Source of the DNA: Prosapia bicincta
Taxonomy: Eukaryota > Arthropoda > Insecta > Hemiptera > Cercopidae
Direction: 5' to 3'
DNA length: 64,000 nt
Assembly (NCBI GenBank): GCA_036971475.1
Contig: JBAIZL010000008.1
Coordinates: forward strand, 33,842,086 to 33,906,085
A program made the translations under genes and the position numbers. Positions 49,133 through 59,159 of the stretch are shown piece after piece. How positions within the stretch are numbered: position 1 is the first letter of the stretch; every line of letters starts with the position of its first letter. The notes under the pieces were generated by a model. It had not been told where the DNA came from and did no database searches. It saw only the letters and a list, made by a program, of their open reading frames with translations.

Positions 49133-49140
<8 letters not shown>
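48900..49140. repeat. PLE family B head-to-head palindrome
   Basis: Near-perfect palindrome with arms of about 110 bp and axis at 49025/49026, where the two stem I sequences meet. Each arm carries a complete hammerhead-like element and the full repeat out to GAAGTTAATATATTAC. The right arm runs directly into (TA)n (49137-49209). Confidence 0.9.
49027..49074 (+). ncRNA. Hammerhead-like element, family B (U3-A8 core)
   Basis: TGAGTGAT (49027-49034) pairs perfectly over 8 bp with ATCACTCA (49067-49074). Between them: core TCGACAA plus T; stem II GGTCA/TGACT (TGACC in other copies) with loop AG; GAAA at 49055-49058; self-complementary GGCGCC; and UC at 49065-49066. The mirror copy is on the minus strand at 49025-48978. 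Relative to CUGANGA, positions 3, 4 and 8 are U, C and A. Longest stem I of any copy here. Confidence 0.55.

Positions 49141-49209
<69 letters not shown>
49137..49209. repeat. (TA)n microsatellite
   Basis: About 70 bp pure TA between the family B palindrome and intron sequence leading to exon 10. Confidence 0.97.
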
Positions 49210-49211
<2 letters not shown>

Positions 49212-49323
49212 TAGTTCTGATAGAACTCAAATCTTGTTTGATAATAATCATTTTTATTAAGTGTGTGTTTTAAATTATATGCTATGATATGTTTGTAAAT
49301 ACAAATTTCATTTTATGTTTTAG

Positions 49324-49443
49324 TACATCCAGAAATTCCTAAGGAATTTGGAGCTTTTTGATTCTACTGTTACTTGGATAAACAAAGAAGAGCAGCAGTT
49401 CAAATTTCCAATTTCTACCTACCCAGAGTTGGATGAGCTAAAG
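49324..49443 (+). CDS. Axonemal dynein heavy chain, exon 10
   Basis: Forty codons in phase 0, TTTTAG acceptor and AAG|GTTCTA donor (GT, but a weak consensus). It encodes YIQKFLRNLELFDSTVTWIN and FPISTYPELDELK. W-x-N and YPELDEL are typical of the dynein tail before the linker. Confidence 0.9.
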
Positions 49444-49988
49444 GTTCTAACTACTGTGTTATATTCAAATACACTTGAGCAAATCTTTGAATTTCATGTA
49501 TAATTAGTTCAATCAGTTATTTTTTTAACTAACATAAGTTTTTAAAGGTGTTTTTTATAATGACTTTTTAGTTTTTATCTGATGAACTGACAACAATCAG
49601 AATATCTGTATTCTAATATTACAATTATTTTCCTACTGGCTCATGTTATCAATCATTTTTATGATATCTGAGCATGATTAGGGCAAAACAAAATTCTTTC
49701 TATGAGAATTTAACTATCCCCACTTATTACTATTCTCTTACATAATGATGTTAACATTGAAATCTAGTTTGGTGTGTATGTGTTGCAATCTCTTTATATC
49801 CACATATAACATGTTAATGATTGTATTTTATTGCAGGCAGATTTTAATTCTCGATTCTTCATTGTTCAGTGAATGATACTAGTTGTGATAATTTTTGATC
49901 ATTCCTTGTATCCTTTGTAATTATAAAATTTAGTATCACATTATTTAATCTATCATTCGGTTGTTGAATATTATTTGTTTTATTTCAG

Positions 49989-50122
49989 AGTATCGTCCAT
50001 CCATTTGCTCAGCTTATTTTTACTTGCAATAAGTGGTTTAGAACATATAAGGTTTGGATGGATGGGGCTTTTGAAGATTTAGTTCTAAAAAACATTGAAG
50101 AACTTATACATGAATTCCAAGA
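49989..50122 (+). CDS. Axonemal dynein heavy chain, exon 11
   Basis: TTTCAG acceptor, CAAGA|GTAAGT donor, 44 codons plus two bases. It encodes SIVHPFAQLIFTCNKWFRTY and KVWMDGAFEDLVLKNIEEL, a conserved segment of axonemal dyneins (P...L......W....WMDG.F..L). Its 3' half and the start of the next intron are duplicated at 53069-53262 beyond a LINE. Confidence 0.92.
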
Positions 50123-50239
50123 GTAAGTTTGTTCAAGATTTTTACATTTTATTAGAAGTTTATTTTTGTTATAAATGGGAACCATAAAGTATATGACCTG
50201 CAGATTGTATAATGTGGCATAGAGTCACATTGAAATAAA

Positions 50240-53062
50240 GTAGGGTTTACCTCGGCTACTGGGTGTGGGGTCCACAGGTGGCAGATAGTCGAGTCCCCTA
50301 CAGATATGTAAATTAGCTGTGAAAAAGGATTCCATATAAGCAGTCTCGGACCAGAGGTGGCAACATCAATAACAGGGGGTGGATGTTCAATCATCTTACA
50401 ATCGTACTTATTAAATACTACATAACCCGTTGACGATGTTGTGGCATGGTAAATAAGTGCCGCCGCCATCAATTAAGCATTGCCCTGTACTATCTTGGAC
50501 GGTTTAGGAGGGGACCCCAAAGACTAGGAGAGTGAATTCAAAAATAAAAACAGAGTGGCTTGGGCTATTGAATGCAGAGAAAGCAACCAAACTAGGGGAT
50601 GGAAACCCTGATAAAAAATGACCTGGCCCATCAGGTTAAGCGTAGGACTAAGAATCCTACATCGTAAAAAACTCTTTTTACAAAATCAAACAATGTAATA
50701 ATGAAGGGTGGATTAAAATGCAAAAGAAAATGGAACTCAGACCTGGTTTTGGCAGCATGGAATGTTCGGACAATGTTACAGCCTAGAAAAATAACTGAAG
50801 TGGCTGAAAAGCTATTTAAATTGACTCAGTGGCTCTACAAGAAATTAGATAGGAAGAGCAAGGTAGACTTGTTAAGGAAGAGTTTACCATACTGTACAGT
50901 GGAGCAGCAAAAACTGGGCTAAGAGGAATGAGATTCATGCTTACAAAGAGACTATGTCATAGTTTATTGGTATTAAAACCTATTAATAATAGAATATGCA
51001 AGATGTGCTTGAGGGGAAAATTTAGAAACACAACTTTGATCTCTGCTTATTCACCAACTGAAAACAGTGATGAAGATGAAAGAATACTTTTCTACCAACA
51101 ATTAGAAAGGACTCTTCTATGTAGTCCCAAATATGACACAAAAATTATAATTGGTGATTTAAACGCCCAAGTGGACAAGGAGAATTTTCCACAAACTGTT
51201 ACTGAATTCTACTCACTTTATAATATAAGGAATGACAATGTTAAGCCCTTGCGTGAATTTGCTAAAGCAAACAACATGATATTAAAAAGCACTTGCTTCC
51301 CGCACACAAAAATATACATTAAAACTTGGTAAACACCAAATGGCACATTAACCCAAATTGATCACATACTCATTTAAAAACGTCATTCTTCCTCAGTGAC
51401 TGATGTGAGAACGTACAGAGGCCCAAATTGTGACTTAGACCACTTTCTTGTAAACATTAAATATAGAGAGTGACTGTCATGCTTGCAACAAGAGAAATTA
51501 TATAAAATAAGGCCATGGAGCCTAGAAAAATTTAAAGATCTGGACATATTAGAATGATTTAGAGAACTGGGCAGTAGAAAATTGTTACAAGAGTTGAAAA
51601 TGAGGATATTGAAAATGAAGAAACAAGAATAGAAGTGAAGTGGTCCAGAATTAGCAGAGTCATTGAGGAAACAGCAAGTGATGTGATTGGTGAGAAAATG
51701 AGGGGAAGTGGTGAGGAATGGTTCGATAACAAACGTTGTGAGGCACTAAGAATAAGAAATGCATATAAACTGGTAATGATACAGCTCGCTACAAGACAGA
51801 ACACCTCAGATTACCATCTGAGCTGTAGAAGAGCAAAATAAGTCATATGTGAAGAGAAAAAAGCCTTTCTAAGAAAGAAAGTGGAGCAAATTGAGGAACT
51901 AAGAAGTAATAACAAATCCAGGAAATTCTATGGTGCTGTTAAATATATAAATAGAGATTTCCAGTCTAAAACCAACCCGTGCAAGAATAAAGATTGTAGA
52001 GTAGTAGAGGGGAAGGCGGAAGCTATTGACAGATGGGCAGAGTACTTTGGTGATCTGTATAATGGGGGAGCTCAGACGATTGACACGGACAACAATAGCT
52101 TGAGCCGAATAGAATTGACAAACGAGGATGACATTGAGCCATCAGACATAGATGACTTCATAGAGTGGATTGAAAAGCAATAGAGCAGCTGGTGAAGACT
52201 CACTTGTAGCCTAATTTTTTAAAAATTATTGAGAAATTGTATAGTCACAATTATATTCCCTGATCCTAGACTTATGTGAAAGAGAATGCATGCCTAGAAA
52301 ATGGAGAACTAGTCTCGTATGTCCTATTTTCAAAAAGGGAAACAAATTATAATGCAGTAATTATTGTGGAATATCTCTTCTTATGGTAGCATATAAAATA
52401 ATCTCAAATATAATACTGAAAAAGCTCAACATCTTTGCTGAAAATATCATAACAGATTATCAGTGTGGATTCCAACAGGGAAGGGGAACTATCGATCAGA
52501 TATTTGTTTTAAGACAGTTACTCGAACAAATGAAGCCCAAAAAATAATGGCAGATAATAGAGCCTACTTCACAAATATAAAGCTTTTTAAAAGTAGGCTC
52601 TATAAAACCTTAATTCGGCCAGTCCTAATGTATGGAGCGGAGATGTGGACTTTAACCGCCGTGATGAAAAATCAGTTGACATTGTTAGAATGTAAGCTTT
52701 TGAGGAAAATTTATGGTTTGGTCCATGATGTACAAACAAATGTGTGGAAGCTTTGATCTAATGCCGAGTTGTATTCCTATACAAAGATCCAAATGTGGTC
52801 TAGTTTATTAAAACACAACGTCTAGAACGGTTGGGTCACATAATAAGAATGCCCACCAATAGAATGCCGAACAAACATTTACATGGCACTATGATTGGCA
52901 AAAGAAGAGTGGCCGACCAAGAAGACGATGGCTATAGGACCTTGAAGAAGATTTAAGGGTACTCGGCGTTACAGCATGGAAACACAAGGCTAAAGAAGAA
53001 GTACATGGCGGAACATTGTTAAGGAAGCCAAGGCCCACCCTGGGCTGTAGCGCTACGTAGTA
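50240..53062 (+). mobile_element. RTE-like LINE, decayed
   Basis: Element of about 2.8 kb beginning GTTTACCTCGGCTACTGGG and ending with CCCACCCTGGGCTGTAGCG. It holds a 5' leader, an AP-endonuclease, a partial RT and the C-terminal tail. It is flanked on both sides by a ~200-bp duplicate of intron/exon sequence (50032-50236 and 53069-53262). Confidence 0.8.
50701..53050 (+). pseudogene. LINE endonuclease-reverse transcriptase
   Basis: Fragments in order: LAAWNVRTMLQPRK (start of AP-endonuclease), LISAYSPTENSDEDE, KIIIGDLNAQVDKE (endonuclease Asp-Asn motif), then after stops ISNIILKKLN and CGFQQGRGTIDQIFVLRQ (RT), then a deletion that removes the YADD catalytic region, then LYKTLIRPVLMYGAEMWTL and LECKLLRKIYG. 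The tail resembles EEDLRVLGV..WK. Many stops and frameshifts. The set of motifs matches the endonuclease-RT widespread in arthropod genomes. Confidence 0.8.
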
Positions 53063-53068
53063 AGTAAG

Positions 53069-53262
53069 TGGTTTCGAACATATACGGTTTAGATGGATGG
53101 GGCTTTTGAAGATTTAGTTCAAAAAAACATTGAAGAACTTATTCCAAGAGTAAGTTTGTTCATGACTTTTACATTTCATTACAGGTTTATTTGTGTTATA
53201 AATGGGTACCATAAAGTATATGACAGATTGTATAATGCAACATAGAATCAAATTGAAAAACA
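53069..53262 (+). pseudogene. Duplicate of dynein exon 11 3' half plus intron start
   Basis: Aligns with 50032-50236: TGGATGGATGGGGCTTTTGAA to CCAAGAGTAAGTTTGTTCA, then intron sequence to TAAAGTATATGAC. The copy lacks 8 bases in the coding part (CTTAT|TCCAAG), which shifts the frame, and it has no acceptor. It is therefore not a usable exon, though it retains a GTAAGT donor. Confidence 0.85.
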
Positions 53263-53805
53263 ATAGAGAACTTCTAGTTCTAAAAATATTACCTCTTAGA
53301 AGTGTTTGAACTTTCTCTCAGTATGTAGTTAGGTAATATTAAGAAATATATATAATATTTTTAGAATGATTACTAATAAATTACTGATTGTGTGCAGTTT
53401 CCTCAAGTTTGCTCATTGCTTATGATGGATATAAAAATCCTTCCGAGAATGTTTACTAGTCATAGCTAATATCCCATGTGAACATCAGAAGTAGTCTATA
53501 GTGCACTAAAATATCTTTATATCTTCTCTACCTACTTAAAGAAAAATGATCTTCTATAGTGTTTTATAATATTTTCTTAAACATTAAACCATAATTCACC
53601 ATATTTGAACATACGTTAAAGTTAGAGTGTTTCCATACAAGATGCACTAAAGAGTATTCCTCACGCCAACCCACAAAAAATGTTTAAAATTGAAATGCAC
53701 CAAGTATTGTTGAGTTAAATACTGAAAATAACAACATTCGTAAGACCTATAAGGAGTAAATCTCTTTAAAATATTTTTCAAATTGTGATGTTTTGTGTGT
53801 TATAG

Positions 53806-53971
53806 AGAGCTCCTGAAAATTCAACTAATGTACAAAGCTAAATGTAAGCAGCAATCGACGGATAATTACCCAAGAAGGTTTAAAGGAGTTGTTGATGATC
53901 CAGATGTTAACAATTGGCCAGCTCCTCTTAAACTATGTGCTCAAACAATTCAGCACATAAAGGACTTTAGA
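53806..53971 (+). CDS. Axonemal dynein heavy chain, exon 12
   Basis: Acceptor TTATAG, donor TTTAGA|GTATGC. One base completes the Glu codon from exon 11, then 55 codons: LLKIQLMYKAKCKQQSTDN, GVVDDPDVNNWPAPLKLC, ending HIKDFR. This precedes the linker domain (DHC_N2) in dynein heavy chains. Confidence 0.9.
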
Positions 53972-54129
53972 GTATGCATTTTTATTAAGTTTAATAATAA
54001 GTAAAAATTATTTAGTAGTAATAAAAATTATTGCTCATTATTTATTTGAGTATAAATGATATTATTACATTTTAGCCATGAGACAGCTGATTTAAATTAT
54101 TACTCTTGAATTTTATAGTCCATTACGTT

Positions 54130-54265
54130 CTGTGAAACTTAATTAATAACTTTATATTAATTTATGACTATCTGAACTATTAATTTTGTGTAAATTTGTA
54201 AAAACGTTCCAAGACAGAATGTTTTTTTAATCGCTCTGTGGTGATTTTCATCAGTGTCTCATCAG
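54130..54265 (-). repeat. PLE family F terminal repeat, copy 1
   Basis: The minus strand has CTGATGA plus A, stem AATC/GATT with inner GC pairs, AAAA in place of GAAA, and TTC followed by TGTCTT pairing with AGACA upstream of the core. The core is canonical but the GAAA is mutated. The adjacent ATTTATGACTATCTGAAC segment links it to the palindrome at 21380 and the copy at 62580. Confidence 0.55.
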
Positions 54266-54357
54266 TGTAAAGTTATTAATTAAAATATTATATTATGTAA
54301 TATGGTTCTCACATTTTAATTTTAATGAAGCATTTTAACAAGTTTGTAGACTTGCTC

Positions 54358-54501
54358 TTATTTTTTTCCACCACTAAGTACAATAATTTTACCTTATGTG
54401 ATGAGGCACTTTTCGGTCACTTGACCATTGTCGAATCACTCATCACTCATATCTTCATAAAGTCAGTGCAACAGAAAAATAATGGACAACGTGAAATATC
54501 A

Positions 54502-54540
<39 letters not shown>
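54358..54540 (-). repeat. PLE family B repeat remnant and (TA)n
   Basis: CCACTAAGTACAATAATTTTACC through GACCATTGTCGAATCACTC is a diverged family B core. It is followed by the family B outer end (CATAAAGTCAGTGCAACAG, 54455) and (TA)n at 54504-54538. Confidence 0.6.
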
Positions 54541-54543
<3 letters not shown>

Positions 54544-54655
54544 TGTGGTGATATGTTTTCTTGTATATATAGTTAATAAATTTAAAATATTTCAAACACA
54601 AGAATACTTTTAATGAATATATTTATTTCTTGTGTTTGAAATATTTTAAATTTAT

Positions 54656-54659
<4 letters not shown>

Positions 54660-54691
<32 letters not shown>

Positions 54692-54878
54692 TATGAAGTT
54701 AATATATTACTATTGTAAGTAATTTTATCCACCATTAAGTGCAATAATTTTACCTTGAGTGATGAGGCACCTTTCGGTCACTTGACCATTGTCGAATCAA
54801 GGTGCGTCGTCTATATATATATCATGATATTTCAAGTTGTCCATTATTTTTCTGTTATATATTTAATGGAATATTTTT

Positions 54879-54926
<48 letters not shown>
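54660..54926 (-). repeat. (TA)n, PLE family B repeat, (TA)n
   Basis: (TA)n at 54660-54687, family B repeat from GAAGTTAATATATTAC (54694) to GTCGAATC (about 54798), an outer-end piece (ATCATGATATTTCAAG), then (TA)n at 54880-54924. Just upstream, 54540-54660 holds a small inverted repeat around CTTGTGTTTGAAATATTT. Confidence 0.65.
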
Positions 54927-54929
<3 letters not shown>

Positions 54930-55344
54930 CCAATCCTTCCATCATCGAGCTTTACACTGTTTAATAATTGGAGAATTCTACAGATCAAAGCTTGAAAGTT
55001 GTTGGGCTTTGCATTTTGAAAGCCGCCACATAAAAAGTATCAGTTAAGATTCTTTTTTATGAATATTCATTTTGTAAAAGGTAAGTGTGTACTAAAAATA
55101 AGGTTGCAATATTATACTAATATTATACTACTATAATGTTTTTATAGTAAAACTATTTCTTTAATTAAACTTTATTTAGTGTCTGTTAATAACTATTTAA
55201 TATGGCAGACTACTTTAAGGTTATTGACAAATAATAGACCAACTCATGCTAATACAAATAAAATCTATGTTTCGATTTTCTATAAAAAAATCCTTGATGT
55301 TAAAAGTATTATTTATGAATGTAAAAACCGTAAATGGCTTAATA

Positions 55345-56560
55345 CAGGGTGTCTAGTGACAGGGAAAACCGGGAAAACCTGGAAAAGTCAGGGAATTTTA
55401 AGATTCTGGAAAATTCAGGGGAAAGTCAGGGAAAATTTTAAAAAATCGGGAAAATATTTATTTTGATTAGAAACAAAACTAGTGGCCCTTGCTCTCGAAT
55501 ATTTGGTATTGTAAGCCAGCGGTTTAGGGGCAGGGCAGTCAGGAAATAACACTTCTTTATTTAGATGCCCATTATTAATTTGATAAGCCCAATGCTATGA
55601 CTTCAGGACTTATGTCAATAAATATTAAACGTGTCGAGTTGGTACAGCGGGGAGGTTTTAGCCTGGACCGTGGCCTTGGGGTGCGCAGTGGTTCTGTTAT
55701 CATATGGACAGGTGGGGATAACAGATAACTCAGTCTGTTTCTGACCACACAGAACGCTGTGTAAACATTCGTAGCCAGCTATTTGTCTAGACTCGTGATA
55801 GTATGTGTTTTATTTGACGGTGATTATTTGTACACTGTTTATTTCAACATGGAAGGTTTCAGTTTTCATTGCCGTAGCGGGCAAGCGCGTCATGCAGATG
55901 TCGTCATTACCTCCCCTCCTTCCTTAGAATAAATATAAACTAAAAGATGAAGTGACTGAAGCAGAGATTATATGGTGGGTAAATTTAGAAATGCAACACT
56001 TCTTTACGCAATGCAGAAGGTAGTGTGTGCCTCTTTCTAAGGATGTTCCCTGATAGCACCATTGCACAGAACATGAGATTGGGGAAAGATAAAATTTCCT
56101 TCCCAATTCGGTTTATGTTGTATTTGGTTGTATTTATGTTGTGTTGTATTCGGTTTATCAAATTATATTAAAGACCTGTTACTGACATCATTAAATTCAA
56201 ATTCTAACTTTGTAATTGTATTGATGAAAGTTTAATCAAAATATCACAAAGAGCCCAAATGGATTTGAGTGTTAGGTATTGGGATGCAGAGACGGATGAA
56301 GTAAAAGCTCGATATTTTGGTTCTGTGTTCCTTACAGACACAAAAGCAAAAGAGTTACTCAATTCGTTCTTCAAAGTCTGGATTTATCCAAGATCCTTCA
56401 GATATCAATGGGCCCAATCTAAACTGGGCTTTCTATAGACATCTAAAAGAGGAAAAGTCAGGGAAACTCAGGGAATTTCTTCAAGCTATTTTACTAGACA
56501 TCCTGGAAAAGTCAGGGAAAACTCAGGGAATTTCTTCAAGCTATTTTACTAGACACCCTG
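55345..56560 (+). mobile_element. DNA transposon with CAGGGTGTCTAGT termini
   Basis: The left end CAGGGTGTCTAGTGACAGGG and the right end ...TTTTACTAGACACCCTG are inverted over 13 bp. Near both ends repeats of GGAAAAGTCAGGGAAttt occur, including a tandem duplication on the right (56452-56560). An 8-bp target duplication was not confirmed. Class is hAT-like by the ends and by an inner coding remnant, but this is uncertain. Confidence 0.65.
56226..56450 (+). pseudogene. Transposon-encoded protein remnant
   Basis: The + frame reads DESLIKISQRAQMDLSVRYW, then VKARYFGSVFLTDTKAKELL, then a frame change and DINGPNLNWAFYRHLKEE. Proteins with QMD..VR.W....V..RYLGS.F....A.DLL and DGPN.NWKF blocks recur across invertebrate genomes in association with transposons. 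No zinc finger or catalytic triad can be assigned from the remnant. Confidence 0.5.
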
Positions 56561-56929
56561 TAATATTAAATCAATAAACTTTTAGCTCTTGAAACTTAGA
56601 CTATATTTGTATTAGCATGAACTTATCTGTAGTCTGTCGTTAACCTAAAATATTATTCTTTAATTATATTCTCTTTATAAATATTCACTATAAAGAATAC
56701 AAACATGAGTTTCTATCATTACAACATATTAACCCATTGCGAATTAAATGATTCACTTGCGGGACGACCTAGCAGGTATGAATTAATTTCAAATTCAGTT
56801 ATGATGGCAACTGAATTGTGTTGAATACAAACTTTAATAATTCTATAAGTAAGGGCCTATTATTTTAAATAATAGTGTTATAATGTATTAAGTTATTATT
56901 ACACTTCACTTTTATATAAAAAATATTAC

Positions 56930-57062
56930 TTACAACTTTTTTTAAAAAAAATGTTTTAACTTGCCTATAGTAGCACTTACTTTTTTTTGTTGAGGACGGC
57001 CGTTTCGGGAGATGTGTCCCTTTGTCAACTCAGACCGTAACTGATCTCAAGGTTTACGTAGG
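56930..57062 (-). repeat. PLE family A 3' terminal repeat
   Basis: Complete family A repeat (hammerhead-like element on the minus strand around 57034-56993) directly after the end of the family A coding region. This is the copy that ties family A repeats to a PLE. Confidence 0.8.
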
Positions 57063-57704
57063 TTAGGGTGGGGGTGGGATATTTTGGTGGCGTGGGTGTA
57101 TTTTGTGTGTATTAGGAGTTATGATGTCAAAAAGTGCGTGTGAGTTGTAATGTAATTGTGTATTGAGCATGTGTGTAGGGTGTAGTTTGAAGTGCCTATA
57201 TATTTCGTATTGTTCGGTTGTGTAGCGTTGGTTATTTCTGTGTTGTTTATGAAGAATTTGTAAGTTAGATGTTATGTCTGTGTAGTCGTGTTTTGTGGAG
57301 TTGAGAGGATCGGCGAAGTTTGATTGGTAGTTATTGTTTTTTAGTGCTTTTATATGTTCTTGGTAACGTGTGTGAAATGACCTCCCTGTCTGGCCTATGT
57401 AAAAACTGGGGCATGAACTGCAAGTTAGTTTGTAAACTCCAGTGGTGTTGTAAATGTCGTTGATTTTGCTGTTGGGTTTAAATTGTTTCTTGAGAGTGTT
57501 GTGTGTGGAGTAAGATATTTTGTAGTTGTATTTTCGTAATGTGTTGGTTAGATTGTGGGTTTTGGATGATGTGTAAGGTATTGATAAGTATTTTATGGGA
57601 TTGTCACCTTGTGTGTTTGTATTTGGGTTATTATGTTTATTATGTTGTTCCACACACAACACTCTCAACAAACAATTTAAACCCAACAGCATAATCAACG
57701 ACAT
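57063..57704 (-). pseudogene. PLE family A GIY-YIG endonuclease domain
   Basis: A 213-codon minus frame. After an N-terminal stretch comes THNTLKKQFKPNS, then GVYKLTCSSCPSFYIGQTGR, then FHTRYQEHIKAL and a basic tail ending RHQNIPPPP. It is the complete C-terminal endonuclease of a PLE with GVYKLTC..C and YIGQTGR intact. The reverse transcriptase is missing because the element is truncated at about 57500-57640 and joined to an inverted copy of itself; residues upstream of THNTL are therefore not from the PLE protein proper. Confidence 0.8.
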
Positions 57705-57955
57705 TTACAACACCACTGGAGTTTACAAACTAACTTGCAGTTCATGCCCCAGTTTTTACATAGGCCAGACAGGGAGGTCATTTCACACACGTTACCAAGA
57801 ACATATAAAAGCACTAAAAAACAATAACTACCAATCAAACTTCGCCGATCATCTCAACTCCACAAAACACGACTACACAGACATAACATCTAACTTACAA
57901 ATTCTTCATAAACAACACAGAAATAACCAACGCTACACAACCGAACAATGGGTCA
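57640..57955 (+). pseudogene. Inverted second copy of the family A endonuclease
   Basis: An open + frame encodes the same THNTL.KQFKPNS, YKLTCSSCPSFYIGQTGR, TRYQEHIKAL and YTTEQ sequence as the minus frame at 57500-57190, with only a few differences. It ends abruptly after YTTEQ. The two form a ~300-bp-arm inverted repeat. Confidence 0.85.
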
Positions 57956-58077
57956 ACAAATGTTAAAAATATTATTAATAAAATAGTTGGTAATATTATT
58001 TATATTAAAAAAAATCAAGTGATATTTTGTTTACATTATTATTTTAGGTAACCTAAATATCCATTTCATGTTGACAG

Positions 58078-58232
58078 GTTCATTTACGTCTAATTGGAAT
58101 AATTTGTAACCCAGCTCTAAGTGAGAGGCACTGGAAAGAACTGTCTGAGATGGTTGGGTTTGACTTGACTCCTGATGCAGGAACTACTCTTAGAAAAATT
58201 TTTAACCTTCATTTGGAGCATTTGTTAGATAA
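58078..58232 (+). CDS. Axonemal dynein heavy chain, exon 13 (linker)
   Basis: Acceptor TTGACAG, donor GATAA|GTAGGT. It encodes HLRLIGIICNPALSERHWKE, then MVGFDLTPDAGTTLRKIF and HLEHLLDK. NP.L..RHW..L....G.DL.P....TL is the conserved start of the dynein linker (DHC_N2), which moves relative to the AAA ring during the power stroke. This is one of the two diagnostic exons. Confidence 0.95.
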
Positions 58233-58767
58233 GTAGGTCATTTATTTAACAAAAAAATATATATATTCAATACAAAGAAATTATATGACTATAATTTGAG
58301 TAATTTTTAGGTATAATTCTTAATGAATTAGGATGTTAAATATTGCAGTAATTCGTTACATAATTAGTTATTTGACCTGCAATGTCAAGAATTTAATTGA
58401 ATTCAAGAATGGTGCATTCAATAAATAATTTAACCAACAAATATTAAATTTAAATAAATCAAGTTTTACTGCCTTAATTATTTTTTCCTGGAAATAAAGC
58501 AATTTTTTTATGAAATATAATTACGATTTCCAGTAAGTATACAGGTTAGTATTTTCCCTCTTGCAGGTAAATAATTAAATTAAACATTGTATTTTAAAAA
58601 GTATTAATTTTGTACCATTGTGGTACTTGCAAAATAATTATTTTCAAAAAATTACTTAGTTTATCAAACAATCATTATTTTTTATGCTTCACCAGCATTG
58701 ATATTTTCAATTTAGAATTCTTTTAAAGTATTGATAACTAAAAACATTTGTACATATGTTGGTATAT

Positions 58768-59155
58768 TATAATTGCCTATAGCAGTGCTTACTTTTTTGA
58801 TTTTTGAGGACGGCCGTTTTGGGAGTTGTGTTCCATTGTCAACTCAGATCGAAACTGACCTCTGGGTTGTATTAGGTTAGGGTGGGGGTGGGATTTTAGG
58901 GTAGGGGTATGAATGTACTTTTAATGAATATTAGGGTTTTAATATCAAAAAGTTTATTTGAGTTACAATTTAATTTGGTGTGGAGTATGTGGGTATTGTT
59001 TGAAATGTTTGCATATTTCATATTTGTCGGTTGTATATCATTGGTTATTTTGATTTTCTTTGTGAAGAATTTGTAGGTTTGATGTTATGTTTGTGTAGTT
59101 ATGGTTTGTGGATCTGAAATATTCAGTGAAGTTTAATTGGGGTTTTTTCACTGAA
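58768..59155 (-). pseudogene. Diverged PLE family A fragment
   Basis: A decayed terminal repeat (58768-58875, with TTGACAA core but AAAA for GAAA) is followed to the right by a minus-strand endonuclease tail recognisable by its similarity to 57063-57330. Many stops. Confidence 0.6.
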
Positions 59156-59159
59156 TAAT

